Assembly (NCBI RefSeq): GCF_026151205.1
Contig: NC_087076.1
Span: forward strand, 16,018,419-16,082,418
Length of the DNA stretch: 64,000 bases
Origin: Bolinopsis microptera
Lineage: Eukaryota; Ctenophora; Tentaculata; Lobata; Bolinopsidae
Direction of reading: 5' to 3'
The number at the start of each line of letters is the position of its first letter. Position 1 is the first letter of the stretch. Position numbers and translations under genes: made by a program. Below the pieces are notes generated by a model that had not been told where the DNA came from, did no database searches, and saw only the letters and a list, made by a program, of their open reading frames with translations. Of the stretch, positions 1 to 15,200 are shown in pieces.

Positions 1-276
1 CTCTTACTTGCACTATCAGTGGACTGTCCCAAAATACTCCGATTACATGGATAGGACCTGACAACAACGAAATTTCTGAATCCGACACCAGCGACTATGT
101 GATTAATCAAGAAACATTTGTGTTTTCTAGCAAGGCCTCCACCTTGACTATAACGCCATCGGTTCTTGAATCTCTTCCCTCTACCTCTGTCTACAAATGT
201 AAACTCAAGTCCGCTGCTTATCCTGACTTTTCACCTGAAGTTGTGAACGAGATGACCCTTACTATATTGGAACTCG
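1..276 (+). CDS. Gene 1 Ig exon, type 1 (A1), cut by window edge
   Basis: The reading starts just before the first Ig cysteine (LTCTISG). The tryptophan is in PITWIGP and the second cysteine in VYKCKLKS. The exon ends LELG at donor GTAAAA. The variant SDYVINQETFVFSSK is more diverged than most copies. Confidence 0.88.
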
Positions 277-3200
277 GTAAAAATCATTAAAAGATGTGTT
301 AGATAACCTTACAGTTGATCTCATAGTTATCAGGCAGTCTTTAATTCGTTTTAAAAGAGGGTGTTTCCCATGATTGTATTTTTGCCCAAAAGTCATATCT
401 GCCCTTTTAACAATGATATAACACATCTCCTCTAAAGGTGTTGAGCCTACCAACAAAGAGGTGGAAAGTGGAACAGATACTACAGTTTCATGTTTCATTT
501 CGGGTATCACCCGACAACTTGACGCTGTTGTTTGGAGAAAGGACGGCACCGATGTAACGACTTTGTCAGGAAGCAACTATGTTGTATCTGCAGGGCCTTA
601 TGGTTCCAACTCTCAAACTACAACACTTACTGTAAAAGCTGCTGCTAATACAGCTGATTCCACTTTTACGTGTGCCATCACTTCTAACGAACACCTAGAG
701 ACCAATAAAGAAACCTTTGTTACTTTGAACGTGTTTGGTAAGACATCTTATTGTATCAGATTAGTAGAAGCAATTAATTGTATAATTCTATCGAGTTTAT
801 AACAAATAACACCTTGGCTTAGTTTCGTGCCCAACGATCACTCCGGTGAAGCGTCGGGAATTATTGCGCTTAGCACTCAACAACCAAGGAATTATTTTAT
901 TATATTTACAACAAGCCATGCATGTTTCAGCCTTCCAACTCTTTTTCATAGTAGTGAATATTGTTCGTTATGATTATTATACTATTACTTATCATTTTCA
1001 TGCTATTACAGATGCGTCGTTGGATGACCGAACAGTTGTGCCTGCCACGGATCAGACTATCATATGTTCGGTGTCTGGGTTATCACAGAACACACCTGTA
1101 ACATGGATTGGTCCTGATGATAACGAGATATCAGAGTCTGACTCAAACAACTACTTGATCAGTCAAGGCAGTTTTATTTTCGGAAGCAAAGCTGCCACTC
1201 TGACCATAAAAGCAGCTAAGATGAGTTCCCTGACGTCTGGAGCAGTTTTCAAATGTAAACTGAGGTCGTCTCTTTATCCAACTCATTCGCCTGATGTAGT
1301 AAAAGAAATGGAACTTTCTTTTTATACCCTAGGTATACAGACTTTTTAAATGTACTTCCAATTTGTATGTTGATAAGAATTCGATTACTACCATTTGAAT
1401 ATGATTTTAGGATAATTTTGAATCTTTGATTTGACACGTTTATTCCACTTTTCTCACAACACTCATGATGGTAAATACTTAACCTGTTCTTATCTAAATT
1501 GCTTTTTCAGCGGTTCAAACTGTAAACAAGGAAGTACAATCTGGAGCTGATGCAACCATATCTTGTGTCATCACTGGTATTACCAAAAACCTGGACTCGG
1601 TCATCTGGAGGAAATCTGGTACCGATGTAACAACTTTGTCAGGAAGCAACTACGTTGTATCTGCAGGGACTTACGGTTCCAACTCTCAAACTACAACACT
1701 TACAGTAAAGGCTGCTGCTAATACTGCTGACTCTACCTACACTTGTGCTATCACATCTGATGAGTGGCTGGAAACAAATAAAGAAACCACCTGTGATATT
1801 AAACGTGTTTTGTGAGTCGAACTTTTGATTCAAGACATATATTTTCTAATGGCAAAAATAATTTGTAGCAAAAACAATTAATACTGCTGATACTGATATT
1901 ATTACATTATTTTCAGCCGTTACTTTTGAAGATAAGGTTGTCACCACTACGTCCGATCAAAATCTTATCTGCACGATCAGTGGGTTAGCACAGAACACCC
2001 CTGTAACTGGATTGGACCTGACAACAACGAGATATCTGACTCTGACACCAACAACTATGTTGTTGATCAAGGCACATATATTTTCGGAAGCAAGACATCA
2101 ACACTCACCATCAAAACAGCCAAGTTTGCCTCTCTATCTTCAGGAGATGTGTTCAAATGTAAACTGAAGTCTGCTCTCTATCCTACTGACTCCCCGGAGG
2201 TGGTGAATGAAATGACTCTGACTCTCCTTGAGCTAGGTATGACCTCGATAGCTTCGTCGATCAAATATCCTCCATAAAGCTTTATTTCTCCCTGGCTCAA
2301 TGGTTTCCTCTTTTGAAGTTTTTCCTTAATTTGGTGTGGCTGTATTCTCCGATCTATGTATCAATATCTATGATTTCGGGATTAGAAAGTATCATATGAC
2401 TTCTTATGTGTTTACTAACCCAGCAATGTTTTCTTGTTCTTTGTAGTTTTCTCGATTTCCGAATAACGATACATTTCTAATAGGACTACCTGCTGCATTT
2501 AATATTTTTACTTGTTTTCAGTTGTTCAACCAATCAACAAAGAAATCGAATCTGCGACTGAATCTACCATTTCTTGTGTAATATCTGGTATCACCCGACA
2601 ATTGGACGCTGTTGTTTGGAGAAAGGATGGCACAGATGTAACAACTTTGTCAGGAAGCAACTATGTCGTATCAGCAGGAACTTACGGTTCCAACTCTCAA
2701 ACTACAACACTTACCGTAAAGCTGCTGCTAATACAGCTGACTCTACCTACACTTGTGCTATCACATCTGATGAGTGGCTTGTCACTGATAGGCAGACTGG
2801 TGTTTTCCTGAATGTGTTTGGTGAGTATTTGTATTATATCACTATATCATATAGACCATTTAGCTATGTAGGTTCCATTTGATTCAAACGATTATTATCT
2901 TTTGCGTATCTTAATTGCATACTGATTTTTGCATACTTTTTGCATCTTAAATATCTGTAAGTGGGAAATTATCGGCGTTGCTCAATTATAGTGATTGACA
3001 CTCTAGACTACATGATCACTCGTTTATATTCATAATTATTCTTCAGTTGTTTCATTTGATGACAGATCCGTCTCTACTGGGGTTGATCAAACAATATCTT
3101 GTGTAATTTCGGGGTTATCACAAAACACTCCCGTAACTTGGATAGATCCTGATGGCAATGACATATCCAACACCGACACCGACAATTATGTCATCAACCA

Positions 3201-6200
3201 AGGCAACTTCTTCGCCGGCACAAAGACCGCTTCTCTAACTATCAAGCCAACTGTGTTGCAGACTCTTGAAACAACCTCAGTTTATTTGTGTAAAGTAAAG
3301 TCCGGATTTTATCCCGACTTTTCTCCCGATGTTGTAAACGAAATGACTCTTACTCTGCTGGAACTAGGTAAGTGGAATCAATAAAATTAATTATTAATAA
3401 TTAATTATTAATTAAATCTCTGTTCGACATAATCGTCCAATATTCAGCTCCCTTGCCCCTTTGTGTTTTATATTGTACTGGGTCAGGAGATTTTAGGGAA
3501 CTACTATCCACTGTCATTTGACTGGGCTAAGGTTAAGATAAAACCAATAAACCACGTACAAATTAGTTTGAAGATCAATGTTTGTTCTGGGTAAATGAAA
3601 TGGTTTTTTTTTTCAGCTGTTTCACCCATCAACAAAGAAGTGGAGAAAGGAACTGATGTAACAATATCATGCGTCATCACTGGTATCACTCAACAATTGG
3701 ATGCTGTTGTTTGGAGAAAAGATGGAACCGATGTTACATCTTTGCCAGGAAGCAACTACGTTGTATCTGCAGGAACTTACGGTTCCAACTCTCAAACTAC
3801 AACACTTACTGTAAAAGCTGCTGCTAATACAGCTGATTCAGCATACACTTGTGCTATCACATCTAATGAATATCAAGAAATCAATAAAGAAACCTCGGTG
3901 GTACTAGATGTGTTTGGTAAGACTTTAAGACTTGTTTCCCTCTGAGATAATTTCATGACGTTGTAAAATATTCTGGAACTATAAGTGATATTCAATCAAG
4001 GTCACCTTTATAAAGATTGTTATTCAAGTACTATCGATGTAAAATAACACTTTGTCAAGCTTAGATAGTCGTTAAAAAGTAATCCATTTTCCTTTTCAGT
4101 TATCTTCTTGGACGATAGATCAGTTTCCACGGCAACAGATCAAACCCTCTCCTGTCTGATATCCGAACTATCCCAAAACACTCCCGTTACCTGGATCGAC
4201 CCCAACGGTAACGAGATATCTGAATCTGATACTGTCAACTATGTTGTGGATCAGGGGACTTATATCTTCGGAAGCAAGTCCGCTACATTAACCATTACGA
4301 CAGCAATGATGGCAGGCCTTACATCAGGGGATATGTTTAAGTGTACACTTAGGTCTGCTCGCTATCCGGATAATTCACCTGATGTTGCAAACAGATGGTT
4401 CTTACTATTCTCAGTCTAGGTAATGAGTTTCAGCTTTTACACCCTGTTTAAATGTATTATATGATGCTTTAGAATGGAATTGAGTTGGGCCATAAGTTTG
4501 GGAAATGGAGAACAAAATTGTCACTATACCCGTTACTTAATTTTGGACGTTTTTAAAATGTACTCTACTAATAATATTATCTGTCAGAGGTTCGCCCTGT
4601 TAGCAAAGAAGTCGAATCTGGAACTGATGTCACCATCTCTTGTGTAATTTCTGGTATCACCCAACAACTTGACGCTGTTGTCTGGAGGAAAAGTGGAACC
4701 GATGTTACGACCTTGTCAGGAAGCAACTATGCAGTATCTGCAGGAACTTACGGTTCCAACTCTCAAACTACAACACTTGCAGTAAAAGCTGTTGCTAATA
4801 CCGCTGACACAACCTACACTTGTGCTATTGCATCTGACGAATGGCTTGTGTCAAATCAGCAGACGGACGTTGCACTTGATGTCTTCTGTAAGATTTTAAC
4901 TGAAATTCTTTCGTAGAAGTTTTCATATTATTTAATTCGGATAACCTGAAACCATTTTGCCTGAAATAAAATTTAATACTTCATATAATGCTAGAACACC
5001 AACAATTTGATTAATATTTACCCTCGAATTTCAGCTGTTGTATTGGAGGACAGAGCCGTTTCAACTGCTACAGATCAGCTACTGACCTGCACTATCAGTG
5101 GTTTAGCGCAGAACTCACCTGTAACTTGGATTGGACCTGACGACAACGAAATATCAGACTCTGACACCAACAACTATGTTGTTGATCAAGGCACTTATAT
5201 CTTTGGAAGCAAGGCGTCAACATTGACCATCAAGACAGCAAAGTTTGCTTCTCTACCTTCAGGAGATGTGTTCAAATGTAAACTGAAGTCTGCTCTCTAT
5301 CCTACTGACTCCCCGGAGGTGGTGAATGAGATGACTCTGACTTTACTGACTTTAGGTAAAAATGGGTAGCAGATGAAAATGTTTTCGATTGAATATATGA
5401 AGGCTTTCCTTGAGTCAGGACGGTGTTTATTGGATAGATTACACTTAATTTTGTACATAAATTTAATACGATTGTTAATCGTCAGTATAAATATAATTCT
5501 TTAGATGTAAAACCAACAAACAAGGAGGTTGAAACGAGAACAGACGCAACTATTTCGTGTGTTATCACCGGTATCACTCGACAACTTGATGCTGTTGTTT
5601 GGAGAAAGGATGGAACCGATGTTACATCTTTGTCAGGAAGCAACTATGTTGTATCTGCAGGGACTTACGGTTCCAACTCTCAAACTACAACACTTACTGT
5701 AAAAGCTGCTGCTAATATAGCTGACTCAACCTACACTTGTGCTATCACATCTGATGAGTGGCTACTGGCTAATAAAGACACCACTATATCATTGGAAGTT
5801 TTCTGTAAGTCATATAATCTTCCAATCCAAATCTTATATTACACTATTGATTTATCCCACTTAAAATTGCGCAGGTTTGAATTTAAAAGCAAGAAATGTT
5901 CAGTTTTAAATTTCTAACAGCTCTTAATTAAAACAATTACAGCGGTATCCTTCGAAGAGAACAGGTCCATCACAACTGCCACAGCTCAAACACTCACATG
6001 TGGGATCAGTGGGCTAGCAGCAGTAACTGGTGTCACTTGGATCGGTCCCGACAATAATGAAATATCAGACTCTGACACCAACAACTATGTTATTGATCAG
6101 GGAACATTCGTTTTTGGAAGCAAAGCTTCAACACTCACCATCAAGACTGCAAAGCTTGCTTTCATATCATCTGGAGATGTGTTCAAATGTAAACTAAAAT

Positions 6201-9200
6201 CTTCTTTATATCCAAATGACTCCCCAGATGTTGTGAAAGAAATGGTTCTCACTCTGCTGACTTTAGGTTTGTAACAGTATTTTATTTATAAATTCCGAAA
6301 ATAAGTTACGTGATAATTTTTATTAAATTTTTTATTTGTTGGTTTTTCAAAAGACGCTAAATATAAAGATTATAATTTGGAGAATCGAAATTCGACACCT
6401 TCTATGACGTCCTTTAATGTTACTAAAAACCGCAATTAATTTCAGATGTTCAATCAATTGATAAAGAAGTAGAATCTGGAACTGATGTCACCATCTCTTG
6501 TGTAATTTCCGGTATCACCCAACAACTTGATGCAGTTGTCTGGAGGAAGGATGGCAGCGATGTAACGACTCTGCCAGGAAGCAACTATGTTGTCTCTGCA
6601 GGAACTTACGATTCCACTTCCATCTCGCAGACCACCACACTCACTGTAAAGGCTGCTGCTAATACAGCTGATTCTACCTATACCTGTTTCATTACATCTA
6701 ACGAGTGGCTTCAGACCAACAAGCAGACCAATGTGGTCCTAGGAGTGTTCTGTGAGTAACATTCAATCATTGTGTTAATTTGTACAGAGCATTGAAGAGG
6801 TTCCAATATATTTTGGACGCATCGACTACTAGTACTAGTTCTGATTTTTTATTTTCAGTTGTTTTATTCGACGATGTTGCGGCACCACTGGCTACGGAAC
6901 AAGTTTTGACTTGCACTATTGGTGGGCTATATCAAGATACACCAGTTTCTTGGATAGGACCCGATGACAGTGAAATATTGGTATCTGATACTACACGTTA
7001 CGTTATTGATCAAGGAACCTACGTATTCGGTAGCAAAGCCTCGACATTGACTATTAAACAAAGTGTCATATCCACACTATCTGTAACTTCAGAGTATAAA
7101 TGTAAAATCAAGTCTGCTCGCTATCCTACTTATTCACCCGATGTGATAAAGGAGATGACTCTCACTTTGCTACAACTAGGTAACTTATATTATTTAATTT
7201 GTGGATTTGAATGAAAATTAAGGAAAAATGGAACGAAACATTAACTTGACTCAGGAATTCACATCTATTTATCAACTTATCATTTTAAGGTGTATGATTC
7301 GAATAAACTTCAATGTGACTATGATTGTTTCAGTTATTGAGCCTACGAACAAGGAAGTCGAGACTAGAACAGATGCGACTGTTTCCTGTATAGTTACTGG
7401 AATAACCCAACAACTGGACGCTGTTGTTTGGAGGAAAGATGGAACTGATGTTACGACCTTGCCAGGAAGCAATTATGGTGTATCAGCAGGGTCTTACGGT
7501 TCTAACTCTCAAACTACAACACTTACTGTAAAAGCTGCTGCTAATACCGCTGATTCTTCGTACATTTGCGCTATCACCTCCACAGAATATCTGGTTAATA
7601 ATAGGGAGACAGCAGTGGCATTGGATGTGTTCGGTAAGAAGTGATCCAAATTATTGTACTTACATAGTTTTCAATTTTAAAAATCGTTGAATATCATTAA
7701 GTGGAATGTTTTTTGACCTTCATATTGAAGACAAATAATTTCAGGTGTCGTGTTTGAGGACAAGTTCGTTTCGGCTGCAATCGATCAGACTCTGGACTGC
7801 ACAATTAGTGGTTTATCTCAAGATACTCCTGTTATTTGGGTAGACCCTGACAACAACGATGTTTCGGACTCTGACACAAACAACTATGTGATTGAGCAGG
7901 GAACTTTTGTCTTTGGAAGCAAAGCCTCAACACTAACCATCAAACAAACAAAGTTAGCGACACTCGCTACTGGATCTGTGTACAAATGTACATTGAAGTC
8001 TTCTCTTTATCCAACCTATTCTCCTGATGTGGTGAAGGAGTCGACTCTTACCTTCTTGGGTCTAAGTAAGTCATGTCTGGTATACGTAATCAATTTTGTC
8101 TCTTTACTTTAATCTTTGATTCCTTTCGTATGATATGTTAATTATTGACTTTGTGATATTTTAATGCGTAAATCAGAAAGAAAACAATTTGCTGAATTAT
8201 TGTTATTGATTTTGAGTATAATTTTAACATTTTCAGACATTCAACCAACTAACAAGGAAATCGAAACCGGAACTGAGACAACAATATCTTGTATCGTTAC
8301 CGGAATAACCAGGAAACTTGACGCTGTTGTTTGGAGGAAAGAGGGTACCGATGTTACAACTTTGTCAGGAAGCAACTATGTTGTATCTGCAGGGACTTAT
8401 GGTTCTAACTCTCAGACTACCACTCTAAACGTAAAAGCTGCTGTTAATACAGCTGCCTCTACCTACACTTGTGCCATTACTTCTAACGAACATCAGGAGA
8501 CGGACAAAGAGACGAAAGTTGTGCTTAATGTGTACTGTGAGTGTTATAGTTTTTAGCCAAGTTTCGTTAATAGCAGCTTGGTTGGCAAAATGCCACGATT
8601 ATATTTGTTATGCTACAACCAGGTTTAATGATAATTGATTATTTATCTTATCTAAAACTGTTTAACTTCAACTGTATTCATGAATTTCCTTTTCAGCGGT
8701 TGTATTCGACAACAAATCCATCACAACAGCCACTGATAAGTTCTTAACATGTACTGTCAGCGGACTATCACAGAACACACCCGTCACGTGGATAGATCCT
8801 GAAAACAACGAGATACCAGACTCGGACACAAATGATTATGTCATTGACCAAGGAACTTATGTGTTCGGTAGCAAAGCGTCAACCCTGACCATTAAAACTG
8901 ATAAAATCAACTCTTTGTCATCTGGAGATACGTTCAAATGTAAATTGAGGTCTGCCCAGTTCTCAACATACTCACCAGATGTCGTTAAGGAGATGATCCT
9001 AACCTTGTTGACTTTAGGTAAACAACTTTATACATTTGCTTTATAATTTAGATATGTGTTGTCTAGACTCCCTGCCAATTTGACATTTTGCAATGCTTAC
9101 TTTCACCACGGTGTTCTCCAGGGTGGTATTTTAGAGCCGTACAACTAAACTTTGCTCAGATTGATTGTTATGATGTTTTACTGAAGCCTATAATTTTCAG

Positions 9201-12200
9201 ACGTTGAAGCTACAAACAAGGAGGTGGAAGTGGGTACAGATGAAACTATTTCCTGTGTTATCACTGGCATTACCAAACAACTGGACTCGGTCGTTTGGAG
9301 AAAGGACGGCACCGATGTAACGACTTTGTCAGGAAGCAACTATGTTGTTTCCGCAGGGACGTACGGTTCCAACTCTCAAACTACAGAGCTAACTGTAAAG
9401 GCTGCTGCTAATACAGCTGACTCAACCTACACTTGTGCTTTCACATCCGACGAATGGCTACAGACAAACAAGGAAACTAATGTCATTCTAAACACATACT
9501 GTAAGCTCAATTTTTTCTCATTCGTATGCTATACAATCGATCTCAATAAATTTATTTATCTAAAAAATCTACGATTTTTCAAGATTCAATTTTCTTATTT
9601 AAAAAATGAATTGAGCAGATCATAAATCGGTCAATTGTAAAAGTTGAATATTTTCAGCTGTCATCGTTAAAGACGTAACAGATGGTGTTAAAACAGACCA
9701 GACTCTGACATGCACGGTATCTGGATTATCACAAAACACACCGGTATTCTGGGTAGATCCTGATAATAATCAAGTAGACAACTTTGATACTGAAAACTAC
9801 GTCATCGATCAAGGAACGTACGTGCTCGGAAACAAGGTCGCGACTCTGACCATCAAAGAAGCTAAAGTTGTGACACTAGGCTCCAGCTCTGTGTTCAGAT
9901 GCAGACTAAAGTCGGCTATTTTCCCTACGTACTCACCAGATGTTGTTAAGGAGATCAGCTTCAGCTTTTTGGGCTTAGGTAAGGCACAGATGGTGAAAAT
10001 GATAAAAGAATCACTATATGTGTGGTGACATAATATGTTTCAAATTTATAATAATAGTTGGACATTGTACCATGGGCAGGGCTTGAGGATGAAACATACT
10101 TATCAAGGGAAAAAATCGCTCTCTAAGATAACGTTGAACTCAAATCTTCTTGCAGTTATATTAATCACAATTGTTTTACTAACAACAATCCTTTCCAGTT
10201 ATCCAGCCAACAAACATTGAAGTTGAGCAAGGCACAGATGCTACAATATCTTGTATTGCTTCTGGAATCAGTCAAGGGTTGGATAAGGTTGTTTGGACGA
10301 AATCTGGCACCGACGTAACGACTTTATCAGGAAGCAACTATGTTGTATCAACGGGGACTTACGGATCCAACTCTCAAACTACAACACTTACTGTAAAGGC
10401 TGCTGCTAATACAGCTGACTCAATATTTACATGTGTTATCACTTCAAACGAGCACCAGGAGACTAATAAAGAGACTGCTGTTAGTCTCGATGTCTTTTGT
10501 AAGTTCACTTTGACGATTCCTATAATATAACTATGTCTATCCCATTAGAATTCAGAAAGAATCACACAATTCATTTTCTTACTGTAAATAGTTTAAGTCA
10601 ATTTTAACTAGTTTTCCTACTCTAAAATGAAAGTTTTACCAACTTTTGCAGCTGTTGTGTTCGAGGACAGGACAACGGCTGTTGGGGCTGCAACAACCAT
10701 CACGTGCACCGTTATTGGACTATCTGAAAACACTCCTGTTACTTGGATTGATCCATCTAACAATGAGATATCCGGGACAGACACCAGCAACTATTTTATA
10801 GATCAAGGACATTTATATTCGGTAGCAAAGCATCCACTCTCAAGATATTTGAATCCAAGTTACAGAATCTGCCCTCATCATCGATCTTCAAGTGTAAACT
10901 GAAATCTGCACGTTATCCAACGCACTCACCTGATGTGGTGAAGGAAATGACTCTTACCGCCTTTGGTCTAAGTATGTGTATTTTTCTTTATTCTAGTGAA
11001 AACAAAAATTAAAAACAAATCCATCTACCAATATAATTTGATTCCAATACTGTAGAAGTCCTTCATTCGTGCCTTTAACTAAATTATCATTTCGCTCAGG
11101 TGTACAAGCGGTTAACAAGGAAGTCCTGACTGCAACTGATGCAACCATTTCTTGTGTTATTTCTGGAATTACTCAAAAACTGGACGCTGTTGCTTGGAGA
11201 AAAGATGGAATCGATGTTACAACATTCTCCGGAAGCAACTTTGTTGTATCTGCAGGAACTTACGGTTCCAACTCTCAAACTACAACACTTACTGTAAAAG
11301 CTGCTGCTAATACTGCTGACTCCACCTACACTTGTGCTATCACATCTGATGAGCATCAGGAGACAGACAAGGCAACTTTGGTGACATTGAAAGTGTTCTG
11401 TAAGTAAAGCACAAGTCGGTCAAAATTAATGTATGAACTACTCTCATTGATAAGTATTTTTTGTGTCTCGTTTTTCCCTGAAATTAAAAACTTAATTCAA
11501 TTTTTTGCAGCTGTTGTTTTCGAGGACAAGGCAGTCATTACCGCAACCGACCAAACTCTGGTATGTACAATTAGTGGATTGTCACAGTACACTCCTGTTA
11601 CTTGGATCGGACCAGACAACAACGAGATATCAGACTCTGACACCAACAACTATGTCATTGATCAAGGCAACTATATTTTTGAGAGTGTAGCGACAACCCT
11701 GACCATCAAGACCGCCAAGTTTGCTTCCCTAAAATCAGGAGATGTGTTCAAATGTAAACTGAAGTCTGCTCGTTATCCTTCTGACTCCCCGGAGGTGGTG
11801 AAGGAGATGACTTTGACCTTACTGTCTCTAGGTAAAATATAATGATATTCCACGTATTGAAATTGCATAGTCCTTGTGAAATGTTTTTAGTAAGACTTTG
11901 ATTATCATTCATCTGTTCCACAGAAAATTATAATTGTTGTAAAAGCTTTATACAGTCATCTACTAACCTATTGCAATTTACCAGATATTGAACCTACCAA
12001 CAAAGAAGTGGAAAGTGGTACAGATGCTACAGTTTCATGTGTTATTTCTGGTATCACCCGACAACTTGACGCTGTTATTTGGAGGAAGGATGGTACTGAT
12101 GTTACAACTATTACAACTGGAAGCAACTACTTTGTATCGCCAGGAACTTACGGTTTCAATTCTCAAACTACAACACTTGTTGTAAAGGCTGCTGCTAACA

Positions 12201-15200
12201 CAGCTGACTCAACCTACACTTGTGATATCACATCAGACGAGTGGCTTGTAACCTCTCGGCAGACAAATGTGGTCTTAAATGTTTTCGGTAAGAATTTCCG
12301 TTCACTTCTGTAAACTTAATGAATAAAAGAATAAAGAGATTCGTCAAGGCTCCATCGTTCCTATTGTAACAATTTCTTTAACAACATGATATTTGCAGCT
12401 GTTGAACTTGTAGACAGATCTGTGGCAACTGGAGTTGACCAATCTCTAACATGCACTATTAGTGGATTGTCACAGGACACCCCTGTTACTTGGATAGATC
12501 CTGATAACAATGAAATATCCAATTCTGACACCAACAACTATGTGATTGATCAGGGAACCTATGTATTTGGAAGCAAATCTTCGACTCTTACCATCAAGCA
12601 ATCCCAATTACAAAGTCTGCCATCATCATCAATTTTCAAGTGTAAACTGACATCCGCTCGTTATCCAACGTACTCACCTGATGTGTTGAAGGAAATGACT
12701 CTTACACTCATCGGCCTAAGTATGTTTGTTTTTCGAATTGACTTCTTCTGTTACTTCTATAATAAGTATAACATATTTTTATATTCATTAACATCAACAT
12801 CTCGGCCGTTCTAGTCTAATTTAAAATTTTGCTCAGGTGTGCAACCGGTAAACAAAGAAGTCCTTACTACAACGGATGCAACTATTTCTTGTGTTATTTC
12901 TGGAATCACCCAAAAACTGGATGCAGTTGTCTGGAGGAAGGATGGTACCGATGTTATGACCTTGTCTGGAAGCAACTATGTTGTATCTGCAGGAACTTAC
13001 GGTTCCAACTCTCAAACTACAACACTTAGTGTTAAAGCTGCTGCTAATACAGCTGACTCAACATACACTTGCGTCATAACATCAAATGAGCACCAGGAGA
13101 TAAATAAACCGACTACCGTCAGGCTTAATGTCTTTTGTAAGTTATCTTGTGATTTTAAGCAGGGCAGTTTATTTTGTATGGTTTTAGGAACGTTTTTTGT
13201 TGACTAGCAATTGAGGAATATAAACTTAACTGAATTCAATTCATCAGCTATTACACTTGACGACAAAGTAGCTACGACTGCAACTGATCAAGATCTTTCC
13301 TGTACGATAAGTGGTTTAGCGCAGAACTCCCCTGTAACTTGGATTGGACCTGACAACAACGAAATATCAGACTCTGACACCAACAACTATGTTGTTGATC
13401 AAGGAACATATATTTTCGGAAGCAAGGCATCAACTCTGACCATCAAAACAGCCAAGTTCCCTTCTCTTTCTTCAGGAGATGTGTTCAAATGCAAACTCAA
13501 GTCTGCTCTCTATCCTAATGACTCCCCGGTTGCGATGAAAGAAATGGTTCTTACTCTGCTAACTCTAGGTAACAAAATCATTCCATTGATATTCTTGATA
13601 TTAATGTCCAATAAGAGTTAAATTCGAAGTTTAACAAATCCGTGTCCCTCAATTTGCATGAATTTATTCGCAAAATTTAAAGTTCTATCAAAATAAATCC
13701 AGGGCAAATTACAAATCATTTAAATTGATTAATCATTAAATCGTTTAAATGATCTTTTATTTTTAGTACAAGAAATTTCATTTAAAAAAAATTATTTATC
13801 AGAGATTGAACTTACCAACAAAGAGGTGGAAAGTGGTACAGATACTACAATTTCATGTGTTATTTCTGGTATCACCCGACAACTTGACGCTGTTGTTTGG
13901 AGAAAGGACGGAACAGATGTAACGACTTTGTCAGGAAGCAACTATGTTGTATCTGCAGGGACTTACGGTTCCAACTCTCAAACTACAACACTTACTGTAA
14001 AGGCTGCTGCTGTTACTTCTGACTCAACATACGCCTGTGCTATCACATCTGATGAGTGGCTTGAGACCAACAAGCAGACTAATTTGATCTTGAATGTATT
14101 CGGTAAGGATTTGTCAGTTTTTTGATAAGTTTAATGTTGCAAATGTTTATATTTTATTGATTCGAATTTAAATAATCAATGATTTCTCCTTCATTCTCCT
14201 CGTTAACAGCCATTTGACGTCAACATATTTTCAGCTGTTGAATTTGTAGACAGAACTGTGGCTACTGGAGTTGACCAATCTCTGACATGCACTATTAGTG
14301 GATTGTCACAGGACACCCCTGTTACCTGGATAGATCCTGATAACAATGAAATATCCAATACTGACACCAACAACTATGATATTGACCAAGGAAATTTTAT
14401 ATTTGGAAGCAAAGCATCAACACTAACCATCAAGCAATCCAAATTACAAAATTTACCCTCATCATCAATCTTCAAGTGTACATTGAAATCCTCTCGTTAT
14501 CCAACGTATTCACCTGAAGTGGAAAAGGAAATGACTCTTACATTCATCAGCCTAAGTATACATATTTTTATTCCGCCTTCTTTCGTTAATTGTCTTTCGT
14601 TTCTAAAATAATTTGATTTTATGAGCATCAACTTTTATGTAAAATGTTAAAAAGAATTTATGACCTTCACGTTTTAATTCATTTTTCCCCAGACGTACAA
14701 CCGGTTAACAAGGAAGTCCTTACTGCCACTGATGCCACTATCTCTTGTGTGATTACCGGCATCACCCAGCAACTTGACGCTGTTGTTTGGAGAAAGGATG
14801 GAACCGATGTAACATCTTTGTCAGGAAGCAACTATGTTGTATCCGCAGGGACTTATGGTTCCATCTCTCAAACTACAACACTTAGTGTTAAAGCAGCTGC
14901 TAATACAGCTGACTCAACTTATACATGTGTTATTACATCAAATGAGCACCAGGAGATAAATAAAGCGACTTCTGTGAAACTGAATGTGTTCTGTAAGTTT
15001 TATAAATTGTAATTAAGTCATCATACTGTGGATTAACTTTTTTACTTCTTTCTGAGTTTCTGTTCCTAATTCTCGTTATCTTGCAGTACAAGAATAGTAA
15101 CTATACTACAATTTTTCAGCTGTTGCTCTTGAAGACAAAGTAGCCACGACCGCAACCGATCAAAATATTATCTGCACGATCAGTGGGATATCACAAAACA

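Noticed and set aside
262-576. Antisense open frames opposite type 2 Ig exons (262-576, 7272-7472, 19291-19503 and many like them)
   Set aside because: They recur because the exon is repeated, are the mirror of the coding strand, and cross splice sites.
1511-2236. Mutual compensation of the B2 (+1) and A3 (-1) frameshifts
   Set aside because: Reading across in the shifted frame meets TGA soon after entering A3, so the pair does not restore a protein.
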